A stretch of DNA of 64,000 nt, from positions 4,215,440 through 4,279,439 of the forward strand of contig CM018048.1 of NCBI GenBank assembly GCA_008638375.1, read 5' to 3'. Origin of the DNA: Nyssa sinensis (Eukaryota > Streptophyta > Magnoliopsida > Cornales > Nyssaceae). Shown piece by piece: positions 11,827-25,041 of this stretch. The notes below the pieces were generated by a model, which saw nothing but the letters and a program-made list of their open reading frames with translations, made no database searches and had not been told where the DNA came from. The stretch's first letter is position 1. Each line of letters begins with the position of its first letter. Both the position numbers and the translations under genes were made by a program.

Positions 11827-12103
11827 TATGATGCCCACTCGAGGGTGCCACCTGCTGTGATGACTATTATAGTTGCTGGCCCACGATTATCTCGTATGCA
11901 ACGTTTATGCTGGAACCTGCTTAATGGTAAGAACTAAAATTTGCTATGCTACTGGAAATTTGTATCAGTTTTTGAATATGGAGTTTTGCCACTATTTGTT
12001 TTCTTGCTGACATTCCTCAATGAATCAGAGCAAGAACAACCTATTGGGAGTGAAGGCAATGATTCGCAGTCCTGCAGGCTCAGTCAGCCTATGGGAGTGG
12101 TGA

Positions 12104-12983
12104 TGGAAAGAGCAGCAGTGCTTAAGAAGTCTTCTGAGCCTTTGAGCAGTGGATGAGGAAGCAAATGGGGATTGAAAGAATTATAGCGTGCTTGATGCTC
12201 TCATCGGTATTATCATGGTCCATCAATAGAAGTGCAAGTGAAAAGAATTGATAGAATTTTGTCCAAGTATCTGTTTGGGGACAGTAACTTGAAATGTAAT
12301 CATAGTCTTTTTTTGTTTCTTTTAATTTCAATTACGAAATGGCATGTAATCTTTAGGGAAAAAATTATTATGCATTATTGGTGTAATCTATGTTAATAAG
12401 AAACAAGTTTTCGGGAACGTGAGAGAAAATCTCTCGGGAACCTCACTTTGTGGAAAATGGAATAGGACTAAATGTGGTACCAAAATTATTGTGTTTGTCT
12501 ATAGTTCAGTCAGTGCTTGTCTGTATCTCTTGGTTGCGGCTCACTGAATACTCAAGTGATAACTGATATTCGTCTTCAATTTTCTCTTGAATCTGTCTTA
12601 CAAGCCTGGGAAAGTACTGTTTTCTGTGCTTGCTCTCTCTATCAAATTGCTTTGTAATTAATTATTCAGTTCTTATTTTTAAGTACGTGTTGAATTATAT
12701 ATAAATGAGTAATTATTTCGAAATTGAACAGGGTTATGCTAGTTCTGACATCTTCTTGTTCCTGAGACAATAATATAGTTTTTGTTGAAACCAATCTTAA
12801 CTGACATAATTTCTTTACAATGAAAGAAATGAAAATTTTGACGAGGAAAAAATATTTAAATGGTTTGTTGCTTAAAATAAAAATTAAATCAAGAATAATT
12901 ACATAAATTCTATTTTTTTTTTTAAAACAACATTTTAGAAAAACTTATTTTTTTTATTAAGTCTATCACTTCCTCATTACATA

Positions 12984-13015
<32 letters not shown>

Positions 13016-14127
13016 CTATAGATAAAAGAAATAGTTAATTAATTTTTTATCCAACACTTAATTAATAAGTCTTTAACTTTTTTATATTTATTCTTGATTT
13101 TTATGTGTCAAACTGATTAGGGAATCAAGTAGAGACATATCACCCAAAATCATCAATTTTTTTGAAAGATTAAAAAAAAATTGATTGAAAGTGTCTTTTG
13201 AAAAGACGTTTCTAAAAGCGTCTTTTGGAAAAACGCTTTTAAAAAGCACACTTTTTTGGTAAATAAGTTTAAAACAATGTTAAATTGAAAAATAAATTTT
13301 TTTTTTAACCCCACTTGAGAATTTAACTCTCCAAACTTATTATAATTAGGTCTGCCAGGGTTTGCAAAATGCGGCAAGCATAAACGTGTGCGTTTGGCAA
13401 CAAGTTTATAGGCGACCCAAATGCACTTCTATTGATGGACCATGATAATGGTTAAAAGAGGCCCGCGAGCCGACCCAGCCCGCCCATTAGACACGGCACG
13501 GCTTGACATGGTCAAGCAAGACCTGAGTCATGTCAAAGTCGTCAGACCTAGTCCACAGATATGGAAGAAATGTGTGGAGTGTGTGTAATATTTGTCAATT
13601 GCCGTGGAAGGGGAACGTTTGAATTGTTCAAGCTTCTAGATTACTACGTGTATGAAATGGACATTTGATATGACACCTGTGCATTTTGCACCACCACTAA
13701 AGTCTTCTTATTGTTCTTTTGTGATGATTTGGATAAGGAAAAATATTCCATATAGTACCCAATTTAGTTATTAATCTTTGCTTATTTATGTGTGACGTAA
13801 TTTTGAAATTAATTAACAGTTAGATTTTTTATTTTAAATTTAAAGAATTGACTGTGATCATTTTAGATGAACAAATTGACAACTTTTTTAAACTATATTT
13901 TGAAGTTTCTTTGAAGAAAGACACTTTAATGTTAAATTGGAATTTGGAAATAAATTAATACAATTTAATCCAAATTTGATTAAGATCAATGACACAAGAG
14001 TGAGGATGCACTAGTCCAATAATTTTATAGGCAAGTTGGGTAATAATCCTAATCTCAAAGACATTTTTTCATTGTCCAATGACACTTACAATATTATTCT
14101 AGAGTCTGTTTGGAGTTGTTCTAGATT
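12104..14127. other. AT-rich intergenic stretch
   Basis: I see no gene. It begins with the probable 3' untranslated region of the protease relic. A TA run lies near 12990, and an imperfect inverted motif with AAGACGTTTCTAAAAGCGTCTT sits near 13200-13250. Short ORFs here are not conserved-looking. Confidence 0.5.
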
Positions 14128-16180
14128 TTGGAGAATTAATTTTTGAAAATTAATTTTGTAAAATTTACTTCAAAAAATTGATTTTTAGTAGAATTAGTTT
14201 GTTAATTAGGTGTTTGATAATGTTTAGAAGTGATTCTATACTATAAATTTCCTTTTGGTAATTTATTTAATAAATTCTTTGTGTGTGTGTGTGTGTGTGT
14301 GTATCAAATTTAATATTTTTTAGATCATACATGTAGACAAGGACATAGGGAGCTAAAATTGTCCCCCTAAAATTTTTTATTTTTTATTTTCTTAAAAATT
14401 TTCAAATATATCCCTTGAATTTATATTTTGCCCCCTAGATAATTTTTTACACTTTACCTTCATTTTAAGTTAAATTTGAAATTTCTACCAATGATTTTTT
14501 TTATAACCAAAAACTTTTAAGGGTCTATTTATTCTTTTGATTACTCATCTTGTCTAATTTGTAAGTTTTTTTTATATCAATGAATATAATTATTAATAAA
14601 AAAAAAATTAACCAATATTAGGCCAACTATACCATAAGACAAGAAAAATAATAACTGTAGGCCCCACCTACTAAGAAAGTCCCAATTTTTATGGGTGTAT
14701 AATATAATCCATATAATAGTCTAAAACTCATAAAAATTTATTTTGCAAAGAAGGCCTCAATTTTTAGGTCTTTATAGTATAATCCATATAAAAGTTTAAA
14801 ACTCATAAAAATCTATTCTACAAAGAAGGCGCCATAAACACTTTTTTAAAAAATTTATTTATATTAATAGAGTCATATTTCAAATTATTATCATTTTCTA
14901 TCAGTATATGCTTACATAAAAAATAAATATATATTTTTTGTATTGCGTAGTTTAGAATTTTGTAAATTCTTTTACTTAAATTATATTTCAAATTTTTTAT
15001 TACTCAACATTATTTAATTATGTAATAACTCGATTAATATTTAGTATCTTTATCTTTCTTATTGAAATATTATTACAAAACTATATATCACAACAAAGAT
15101 ATTGAAAATATTTTTATATATTTATTAGAGTTTTATTTATAATTGTATTAATAAAAACTCTTATAGTATAAACTATTCTAAAAATCATTTTGAATCAATA
15201 TGAATTTTAATTAAAATTGATTATTCGTGCATCTAAAAATAAGATAAAAAAATAGAAAAAATCCTCATTTATGCGTGGTTTGGATGGATAGATTTGGAGA
15301 GAAAAGAAAAGGTTTGGAGAGAATTAGAGAGAAAGATGGAGCACTTCTCCCATCTCTCCAAAACTTGAGAGATTTGAAAAGAAAAGAAACATTTTTAATA
15401 AATTTTACTTAAAGTACTAAATATACCCTTAAATGTTTGTATTAAAAATTAAGATTTTTATAACAAAATATATTTAATTGTCAAAAAATTTATACATTTT
15501 ATTTTATTTTCTTTCCTACTAATTATTTAAACAAGAAATAGTTATTTTATTCTTATTTCTTTCCTAAATATTCAAACAAGTTGAAAACAAACACTTACGT
15601 TTCTTCTCTTTTCTCTTTCACTTTAGGTTATCCTTTTTTTTTTTCTTTTCTCTCCGCAACTTCCAAACCAAAGCTTAGAGTTATCACTTTCAAGTCTCAA
15701 ATTAGCTTGAACCGATCTTGATTAATATGAAATTCTTATTCTTTTTTAATTTTTAAATTTATGATTAAACATTTAGTAACATAATTTGTCCCTTTAAAAT
15801 AAATTCTTGACTTGGTTCTATATTGAGAGAGAAAGAAGGGGTGGTAATAATCAATGTCCAAAAGGGTAATAGAGCCAAAAGCTACCCAAGGGAACTTTGT
15901 CTTATTTTTGGCAAAAATGTTCCTCTCAGTGTTGTTGTAACTACAAACAACCATTTCCCTAACCCCACCACGTAAAGAAAGTGCTCCTCTAACCGTTAAA
16001 CTAACATCGTCATTCATTAAATGGGCTGGTCCATTAGGTATTTATTTATTAAAAATTTACAATTAATGAATTTTAAACAACACATTTCATACATATATTG
16101 AACTATATAATATTGAATTATATGTGTATATATTATTTATTAAATTTCATATATATCTTAGACCTCGTGTATATATATAT
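14128..16180. repeat. 2-kb dispersed repeat, copy 1
   Basis: Almost the whole stretch recurs in the same orientation at about 33057-35130, including a GT microsatellite near 14281, the block with TAGATCATACATGTAGACAA, a MITE (15272-15674) and an end in a TA run near 16165-16192. Agreement is high with small indels. Neither copy has recognisable coding capacity; a short minus ORF around 15740-16017 is partly shared but matches no family I know. It may be a non-autonomous element or a segmental duplication. Confidence 0.8.
15272..15674. mobile_element. PIF/Harbinger-type MITE, copy 1
   Basis: Imperfect terminal inverted repeats: left TGCGTGGTTTGGATGGATAG, right end reading inward GCTTTGGTTTGGAAGTTG, followed by GGAGAGAAAAG on both sides. 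The flanks carry TTA (15269-15271 and 15675-15677), the usual Harbinger/Tourist target duplication. There is no ORF inside. The same element lies in the second 2-kb copy, so insertion preceded that duplication. Confidence 0.65.
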
Positions 16181-16689
16181 ATATATATATATATTATTTT
16201 GTTAAACATTAATTATATTCCCACTTTACCTACAATTTGTTTCTCTCTAAGCAACTTCTCTTTTTCTACATTAGTAGTAATAAAAGTTCTTTCATATATA
16301 TTAATATTGTAATGGTATTTTCTTTTCTTTTTTATATTTAATCTCTGATATTACACAATAGATAGTTAATATATATACACACACAGATGAATTAAGGAGT
16401 GTTTTTTTTTATTATAGATGATTAATAGTTAATTAATATACATTTATATAATTCTATACATAAATATTACAAATATATAATTATGAATATACATATATTA
16501 ACTATCTATTTTTATATTTTTAAAATTACTTTTTAAGAGAATTAATTTTTTTTCATTTAAGTTGTAGTAGGAAAGTCTGATTTTTTTAGAACTACCATTG
16601 GTCTAAAATTTCAATTTTTAAGTATCAGAGGACTTTTATGATTGTATATGGAACTCTCCAATAAGCTTTACATCTTTTGTACTTCTAAT

Positions 16690-17020
16690 ATCACAACACG
16701 TGGTCGTAAAAAATGGAAAAAGAGAAGTATAGACAAAATATCATTGGGCGCTCTGTATCAAATATCATTTTATTCCAAGCCTTCCAAATTTCTCAAATTG
16801 TTGCTAGGAAAACAGTTGGCCAATGGCTTAGGGTTTTATTTCTTATCATGTTGGTTTCAATCCAGTCAGCAGGGTTTTTTGTTCTTCATACCTTGCTTTC
16901 TGGTAGGGAAGAATCAAGTCCCAAACTTGACGGGCTGAATGGCAATCCCTGAAGCAATGAATCGTAGTTTCTGTAGCTAATTTGACATAAAGCACATTGG
17001 AGGTCATCTGTATTATCTTT
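16690..17020 (-). pseudogene. LINE fragment (zf-RVT / RNase H-like tail)
   Basis: On the minus strand, in shifting frames, the stretch reads ADDLQCALC, TTIHCFRDCHSARQVWDLIL and HWPTVFLATI, then IWKAWNKMIFDTERPM after a stop. Known: plant non-LTR retrotransposons end ORF2 with a CCHC zinc-binding reverse-transcriptase domain (C.LC....E...H.....C..A..VW) followed by W..W..RN..IF. This is a short broken scrap with no visible reverse transcriptase core. Confidence 0.6.
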
Positions 17021-17205
17021 TGCTAAGATTTAAGCGATTTTGGAATCTCAAAGAGACACTACCGGCTGACGAGGCAATGTTATTGCCTTATTAGCCCACT
17101 TTTATTTTTACTGATAAAATACGTACATATTTTTTTAGTTTATTTTTTTTTTAAATTATATCTTTTAATTTATTTTATTTTATTTTATATTTTTTTAATT
17201 TTAAC

Positions 17206-17627
17206 TATTTTTAAATAAATATTGATTAAAACACTTTAGATTAAAAATAAAAATAGAAATTATTTTATTTCAAATTCATTTTTATATAAAATTAAAAATT
17301 TGTTTAAAAAGTTAGAAAATTTTAGTTAAAATTATAAAAATGAAAAAAAAAATATATGAAAGATGTATTTTTATCATTTTGAAAAAAAATTAAACAAAAA
17401 TAGAAATATATGTCATTTGTGAGTACAAAATAATGAAAAATGATATAATTTTAAAAAACTTAGGAAAATATTTTATAATTATTATAAACTTTCCGCGAGG
17501 AGTTCACTTAGCCAAAGGAAAAAAAAAAAAGACAAATAGCTCACGTGTGATGTGCGTCCTACCTTACTAGAAACAAAAATATTGCGTGCCAGAGTAAAGA
17601 CTTCTAAGCAGATGCCCTGTTTTTTAT
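17206..17627 (+). repeat. 420-bp direct duplication, copy 1
   Basis: Runs from TATTTTTAAATAAATATTGA to GATGCCCTGTTTTTTA and recurs nearly base for base at 18616-19033. No coding content. The core contains CTTTCCGCGAGGAGTTCAC and TGTGATGTGCGTCCTACC. Confidence 0.9.
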
Positions 17628-18615
17628 AGTGTCTATGATTATAACAATAAAGTGGATTTCATGTTAACCTCATAAAATATTGAAATGATAGAGAGTTTCA
17701 TATTGTGTGACAGTAATTTCTCCCTTTTGTTTCCATCATTTGCCATGCCAAAGCAACATCTCTCATTCATAATAGACTTTGTTTGTCTCAAATTAATTAA
17801 TTTGATAAAATATTTTCCGGGCAATAAGTCAAAGATCTATAAGCCAGACATGTAATCACAGTTTTCCTTTTTAATTGCTTTGAATTGGGGGAATTTACTC
17901 TGAATTTGCGCTTTGAAGACTCTAAATCTAGACTTCCAAATTCAAAGGTGGTTGGGATCTTCGTGTACGTTTGGCCCGATATTATCGACTTTGAAAGTCG
18001 TCTTTTGACTGGGCTTCACTTGTTAGTTACGGTGGAAAAGATTCTTTTAATACGTACCGCAGAAAATACAACTGAAGAAGGATGGAAATGTTGGAGAAGG
18101 GACATCCAGCTGAAGTTTTCAAGCATGTCATTGTCTTGAAAAGCACTTCCTTGCAAGGGGAGAGATATTTTGGGTTGGACCAAAATTTTAAGATGAAATA
18201 TGATAGTCAAAGATAGACTAAAATTTGAATTAGAAATGAAAAAAATAATAAATAAAAATTGGGTTGAGCTAAAATTGTGAGATAAACTATTTTTGAAAGG
18301 ACCAAAATTTTACATGTATAAAAAAAAAAATTATAATTTGAGAGGGTTGTAGCCCAGCCTAGCCCCTTATGTACTTCCACCCTTACTTCTTTGGTTTTCT
18401 TTAGGAAATTTAAGGGGTTATCTTTATAAAATCTACTTGTTTGGAAATTGAAGGGATTATCAAAGGAGCAATCTTGCAACCAAGAAAGCCTTGTATTTGA
18501 AAAATATATAAAAGATTTTTCAGAGATTAAGTTTTATTTTAAGATTAAAGTGATTATAATAAATAAAAACACAATCAATAACGGATCATAAATTTTGTTG
18601 ACATATACAAACGAG
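17628..18615. other. Spacer between the two 420-bp copies
   Basis: No gene recognised. A short + ORF at 17885-18139 has no family resemblance, and the second half is AT-rich with repeated ACCAAAATTTTA-like words. Confidence 0.4.
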
Positions 18616-19033
18616 TATTTTTAAATAAATATTGATTAAAACACTGTAGATTAAAAATAAAAATAGAAATTATTTTATTTCAAATTCATTTTTATATAAA
18701 ATTAAAAATTTGTTTAAAAAGTTAGAAAATTTTAGTTAAAATTTTCTAAATGAAAAAAAAATATATGAAAGATATATTTTTATCATTTTGAAAAAAATTA
18801 AACAAAAATAGAAGTATATGTCATTTGTGAGTACAAAATAATGAAAAATGATATAATTTTAAAAAACTTAGGAAAATATATTATAATTGTTATAAACTTT
18901 CCGCGAGGAGTTCACTTAGCCAAAGGAAAAAAAAAAAGACAAATAGCTCACATGTGATGTGCGTCCTACCTTACTAGAAACAAAAATATTACGTGCCAGA
19001 ATAAAGACTTCCAAGCAGATGCCCTGTTTTTTA
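18616..19033 (+). repeat. 420-bp direct duplication, copy 2, upstream of the alpha-galactosidase
   Basis: Second copy of the 17206-17627 segment, ending about 350 bases upstream of the alpha-galactosidase start codon. Differences are few substitutions and short indels. It may include upstream control sequence of the gene, but no known motif stands out. Confidence 0.9.
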
Positions 19034-19295
19034 GCTCATCTACAGATACGAAAAGTAACAATAAATAAGTCCATTCGCTAGATCCATTCACCAACCCACA
19101 GAAAACATTGTTACTGCCCTTACCTCTCCAAAGACAAAGAGAGAGGACGGTGATGGAGACGCTGTTACCTTCATTATTTCATTAATTAGTGATATTATAT
19201 ATAAATATATATGTGCGTGTATAGCAAGGTATCCTTGGAATAGCCGTTGACCAGCTCACTTGCAGAACTGACCCATTTCCTTTTCCTTCTCCATG

Positions 19296-19304
19296 TATAT
19301 ATAT
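19296..19304 (+). promoter_or_regulatory. Probable TATA box of the alpha-galactosidase gene
   Basis: A TATATATA stretch after CTTCTCCATG, about 80 bases before the ATG at 19381, at a plausible distance for a short 5' untranslated region. Not proven. Confidence 0.45.
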
Positions 19305-19380
19305 AGTCTACATATAGAATAAAATCCTCTCAGCTTGAATTAATATCATTGTTTTGCCCTGTTCTAGTCTGCCAATAGAT

Positions 19381-21984
19381 ATGGGTGGTCTTTCATCTTC
19401 AACAGGTCTGCGGGCGTTGTCAGGTTCAGTTGTGGTGGCATTATGCTGCTGCTGCTTCTTTCTCTCATCAACTGCTGCTGCTCGCCAGATGATGAACCGC
19501 ATGACTTCCCGTGCTGGGGATCAGATTCGTAGGAACCTTTTGGCAAATGGACTGGGTCTAACACCCCAGATGGGGTAAGCTTTCTCGCAGAATACGCGCA
19601 CACACACACACAACTGAACCTAAGGTACTATTAAAATCATGTGGTTCATATTCATGCATGGAAAGAACATCACTTAAATTGTGTGGTCATCGATCAGATG
19701 GAACAGCTGGAATCACTTCCATTGCAATATTGAAGAGAAACTAATTAATGAAACAGGTGACTTCAACTATTTTTATTTTATATTTGTACCCAAAAAAAAA
19801 AGAAGAAGAAGAATTAATCATCAAATTGTTACTATAAATTAGCATTAAAATATTGTTACTATTGTTTTATGATAGCCGATGGGATGGTGTCAACGGGGCT
19901 TGCTGCACTAGGATATGAATACATAAATTTAGGTATCTTTTTTTACTACTTGATGATGTTGTATTTCTACTTGTCCAGATTTCTAAATTATTTTCTTATT
20001 TTAGATGATTGTTGGGCAGAACTCAACAGAGATTCTAAGGTACTAGACAGATCTCTTTTCTTTTTCTTTCATAATGTTTTAGATGACTAGTTGCCTAAAA
20101 TCTGTATAGTTAATTTCTAATTTCTTTTTCTTTCAAATCTGGTTAAATATGTAAATTCTGATTCCCTTCTTTTCTCTTTTATTTTCTCTTCCCTCAATTC
20201 AGTTAATGCATTCTATGCTTTTGAATCCTTAAGAACCGAAAAAGTAAGGAAAAAGGAGCTGCTCCTGCACTGCACCCAAATGGAATTCTTAGAGTACTGG
20301 TGCAATTATAGGGTTAAAATTCTCCGTGTTGCAATGGTAAAAATAGTGGTATGATATATGTTTGAGGCGTCAATCAAGTCATTCTTGCCCCTCCGATGCA
20401 ATAGCTGCCAACATTTCGCCCACAATTAAGATACAACATCTTAGCATAAGAAAGATTTTTTTTTTTGTTTGGATAGGTACATAAGAATGAATTTCACTTT
20501 ATCTGCACAATGGAAAATAGAGCTACATTAACCAATTAACACCTTACTATTTACTACATTTTTTCTCTTTGATAAGGTACATAGGAAAGTACTGCTACTC
20601 AGTTGTTTGATTTTGATTGTAATTCACTTTATGTTGCAACATTTTTTTTTTTTTTTTTAATTTGGGAAGAGTTCTAATTTTTGCAGGGGAATTTGGTTCC
20701 TAACGCATCAACCTTTCCCTCTGGAATCAAAGCTCTAGCAGATTATGTTCATAGTAAAGGATTGAAACTTGGGATATACTCTGATGCAGGGTATCATTTC
20801 TATTAAAATTATATTTATGGTAGATAATTATGATATAATCAATATATATATTTGCTTTTGTACTTGTAATTTTTCTTTTCCTTCTTTTCACCCTCTTTTT
20901 TGGGTAGAGTGCAAACATGTAGTAACACTATGCCGGGATCACTAGGATACGAAGAACAAGATGCAAAAACTTTTGCTTCATGGGTATGTTTGATTCATTT
21001 AATAACTAATTTACTACAAATGCATATTTGTATTTTGCTTCAATTTATTTTGACTTGCAATTAACTCTAATATACTTACAGCTCTTTTTAGTTGGCTAAT
21101 TCTCATTTTATTTTTCTACATAGGGAATTGATTACTTGAAGTATGATAACTGCAACAACAATAATATAAGCCCTAAAGAAAGGTATTTGCCACACAACAT
21201 ATGGATGCTTGATTGATATATGTGTGTGTGTGTGTGTTTTACAGTTTTACATAGGCGAAGTTATATTTTCTACAATAATAACCTTCATTATTTATTTATT
21301 TATGAAATAGGTATCCTAAAATGAGTAAAGCTTTACTAAACTCCGGAAGATCCATCTTTTTTTCTCTATGTGAATGGTGAGTTAAACTTTCTGTTTACAT
21401 TAGTTATGTTAATTGTCATAAATTGTTTGATAAGGTCATCCATATTTCTTATTAATTTATTATTATGTAGAATAATTTTGTACTGCAGAAAAAGATATCT
21501 GGCATCCCAATATAAGTTCATTTACATTGATTGTTGATATATTTTTGCATCGGAAGTGTCAAGAACAAAGTTATTGTTATTTAATGATCTCATCTCATGG
21601 GTTCTGTTTAGCTTACGGGTTTAGTGAGGCAAAGAATAAAAAAAACAGAGAGAAAAAGCAGCTCCCTTATATTATTTCTCTGTCTTAAATAAAATTAAAA
21701 ATTATTTTGATATGCTTCTTATTTCATTTTGTTTTTGATTTTAGGGGACTGGAAGACCCTGCAACTTGGGCTGAAGCTGTTGGAAACAGTTGGAGAACCA
21801 CTGATGACATTGGTGATAATTGGGAAAGGTAAGAGTAAGCTAGAAAGATTGTAATTGATTTAATTTCACAGGTTAAATATCATGACAATTCTTGTACTAG
21901 AATTTTTATTTATTCATACCATTACTAAAGAAAATTTAGAGGGCTAGTACTTTAAACACACATACACACACACATGCACGCACG

Positions 21985-22015
<31 letters not shown>

Positions 22016-23955
22016 TATACTCTCACAATTCACAAGTTACAACTTCAAAATGTACTGATGAAGAAGGCAAGAAATTTTTTACACTACTGTATAATGTCAT
22101 TACTAATAAATATTAATAAAGCAGTTACATAAAATTTTCAATGAATCTTTGTTGTGTGAAAATCTGATTTTTCACTTTCTTGTTAGTATGACTTTACGTG
22201 CAGATCAGAATGACAAATGGGCATCTTATGCTGGGCCTGGTGGTTGGAATGGTAATGAAATTTTTTGCAATACTTTAATCTCGATCGTTTATGGCATAGG
22301 AAAATTATAAGCCATTTCACTATTTGTTAGGGTTAACAACATGGAATTCAGCCTCAGTATTGAATTTGAAGATGATATTTTAAACTATAAATTAGTTTTC
22401 CTCTAGCTTGAATTATAAGGCGGGTATTTCACGCTTCAAAACATAGCTTAAATGCTATCATGAGTATCTAATAAACCTTTCTTTTACCCAAAAAAAAAAA
22501 AGAATATCTAGCAAATAATTTAACTCTAATAATCGTATTGCTAATTCAAAATGAACCTTTGGCAATAATTACACTTTAAATTATCAATATGATGTCTTAG
22601 TACTGGATGCATAATTGATCTCTTATATCTCATTTAATAAGTGAAACTAGTCCACACCATGCATTAATTATTTAAATGACTCTTCAATTAATATGATTTA
22701 TGATTTAAAAAATGAACGTTGCTGCATTATTTTGAACATTTTCCTTCACACAATAACTTTGAAACTAAGCATTACTCTCCCATAATTTAATGTCAGATCC
22801 TGACATGCTGGAAGTCGGAAATGGTGGAATGACAATAGCAGAATACCGTTCACATTTCAGCATATGGGCATTAGCCAAGGTAATTAACTGAAGAAAATTA
22901 CAATCATCTTACAATATTAAAGAGTTCACACATATACGTTAAGATGTCCTTCAAGTATGTATTAGTTGTAAATTGTAAATGTCCTCGAGAGGAGAAGATG
23001 AATAAGACTTCTTGAATTTTTAGGCCTTTTGGATTATAATCTCAGTTTGTCCCAAGCCAGTTATGATTCAAAAATCTAAAAAGGTTGAGGGGGCTAAATT
23101 GAAATTAACATTAGTGTAAATTAAATATTTTATATTAAATTTAAAGGTATATATTTGAAAAAAAATTTAAAAAATTTTTTTTTTGAGGGTGAGCCTATGC
23201 ATGCTAGCTCCTGTCCTTGTGTTTAACTCAATGATTGAATTTAGATACACTTGTATGAACTTTAACTTTTCTTTTTTCTTTTATCTCCAAACAATGCGGG
23301 GCAAGGAAATAATATAGATACTCATGCAATTACCTCTAAAAAAATAATAATAAATAAATATAGATACTCATTCATAAAATAAGTAAAAAGGTAGAAAATG
23401 TTTTATTTCTTTTATTAACTAACATGTTAGTTGTATGGGAATAGGCCCCTTTGTTGATTGGGTGTGATATTCGATCCATGGACAATGTCACTTATGAACT
23501 ACTTAGCAACAACGAAGTTATTGCAGTAAATCAAGGTATGAACAAAAAAAATTATTTAAACTTTATAAGCATTAATTTACCTGGAGAAGTTATTGTATTC
23601 GGTTTCTAAACTTGTAGCATTGTGTGCATAGATAAACTTGGAGTTCAAGGGAAAAAGGTTAAGAAGGATGGAGATTTAGAGGTAACATAGTTATCATACT
23701 TCAATTTTTCTTAGCTTCCTTTACCATGCATTGTTTAAACTCCTTGTCTAAATTTTTTCTTATCTTGACTTATATTGTATGTGTAAATGAATATTCATGC
23801 ATGCGTGTACATAATTTATATTCATATACAATTAATTCTCTAATAATATCGGGAGACTTATAATTTAATAATTGATAAAATTATTAATTATAAAGTTTTT
23901 TTTTATGATTTTTATTAATGAATTTCTTATTCATCCAACATAAAACTAAGACACT

Positions 23956-23991
<36 letters not shown>

Positions 23992-24813
23992 CTTATTTCC
24001 AAGGGTGTGAACTTTTTTCAAAATTTTCCAATTTTAGTTTTACTCTCATTTTTTATTACTAATAAATTAAAGTCACTAATAATTTTTATATAACATCTAC
24101 ATACACAAATATAATTATATATAATGATTATTTTCAAAAGATCATTAATTATTGAGTACTGCATTTATTAATTACTTACCATATATAGGTTGAAGTACTT
24201 GGTTGCTTAAAGAATTATTAATTAAAAGAGATTGCTAAGTTGTAAAAAATAAAAAATAAAAAATATTAAATGGAGAACTATAAACTTATATATTAGCATA
24301 TAAATTTTTATATTTAAATCAAATCATCAAGAAAAGAAAAAAATACAGGTTTGGGGAGGTCCCCTTAGTAATGAAAGAGTTGCACTGGTCCTATGGAATA
24401 GAGGAGCTTCTAAAGCAAATATTACTGCTGATTGGTCTGATATTGGTCTCGAGCCAACAACGGTGGTCGAAGCACGAGATTTATGGGCGGTAAGTCTAAA
24501 ATTGTATTTTTATTATTAATTTGATGAGGTGTTAGGTACCCTTGAGTTAATTTGATAGATATTAATTTTATTTATCATTGTGTTTGACAGAGTGAAATTG
24601 GACCTTTGGAATTAGAATTGGCTAGAAATTGAATGATTTTGGCTTCAATTCTAATCAATTTTAATTCTAAGGGCTCAATTTCATACGACCAAACACAACA
24701 TAAATGTTATTGGATTATATATACAGCATTCAACTGAGATGTCATTGAAGGGCCAACTCACTGCATCTGTGGATTCCCACGACTGTAAAATGTATGTCCT
24801 TACTCCACAATAA
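19381..24813 (+). CDS. Alpha-galactosidase, glycoside hydrolase family 27, 15 exons
   Basis: Hydrolyses terminal alpha-1,6-galactose from raffinose-family sugars, galactomannans and galactolipids; plant forms are secreted or vacuolar. Exons from GT-AG sites: 19381-19574, 19698-19756, 19876-19932, 20005-20039, 20687-20790, 20908-20983, 21124-21182, 21311-21376, 21745-21828, 22187-22251, 22797-22879, 23445-23535, 23632-23681, 24349-24489, 24727-24813. They sum to 1251 nt, 416 residues, all phases joining without a stop. Residues about 14-33 form a hydrophobic signal peptide. GH27 marks in order: [37 protein letters not shown], nucleophile Asp183 in YLKYDNCNN, acid/base Asp238 in [41 protein letters not shown], then the beta-sandwich end [10 protein letters not shown]. 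The 55-residue gap between catalytic Asps matches what I recall of rice alpha-galactosidase. I chose the ATG at 19381 since it opens the signal peptide. It appears intact. Its upstream region includes the 420-bp duplicate. Confidence 0.95.
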
Positions 24814-24983
24814 GAGTACTGAAATGAAGCATCCATAGAAATTAATAGTATTACCATTGAAGAAGGTGATTTGCAGCATGCAGGTGAATGTGAATGTTTC
24901 ATACAATTAATTAAAGTGCAATGCATGTCAAGGTTGAAATTAATGTTGTAGTTTGTGAGTTCCATTCGAATGAAGAAGAAGAA

Positions 24984-25037
<54 letters not shown>
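24984..25037. repeat. TA microsatellite
   Basis: About 25 TA units between the alpha-galactosidase 3' region and the LINE tail. Runs of this type also end several of the larger repeats in the window. Confidence 0.9.

Positions 25038-25039
<2 letters not shown>

Positions 25040-25041
<2 letters not shown>

Noticed and set aside
15736..16017. 93-codon minus ORF partly shared by both 2-kb copies
   Set aside because: The sharing is explained by the DNA duplication itself; no domain recognised, and copy 2 is shorter.
17885..18139. 84-codon + ORF between the 420-bp duplicates
   Set aside because: No recognisable domain and not flanked by splice or promoter signals; likely chance.
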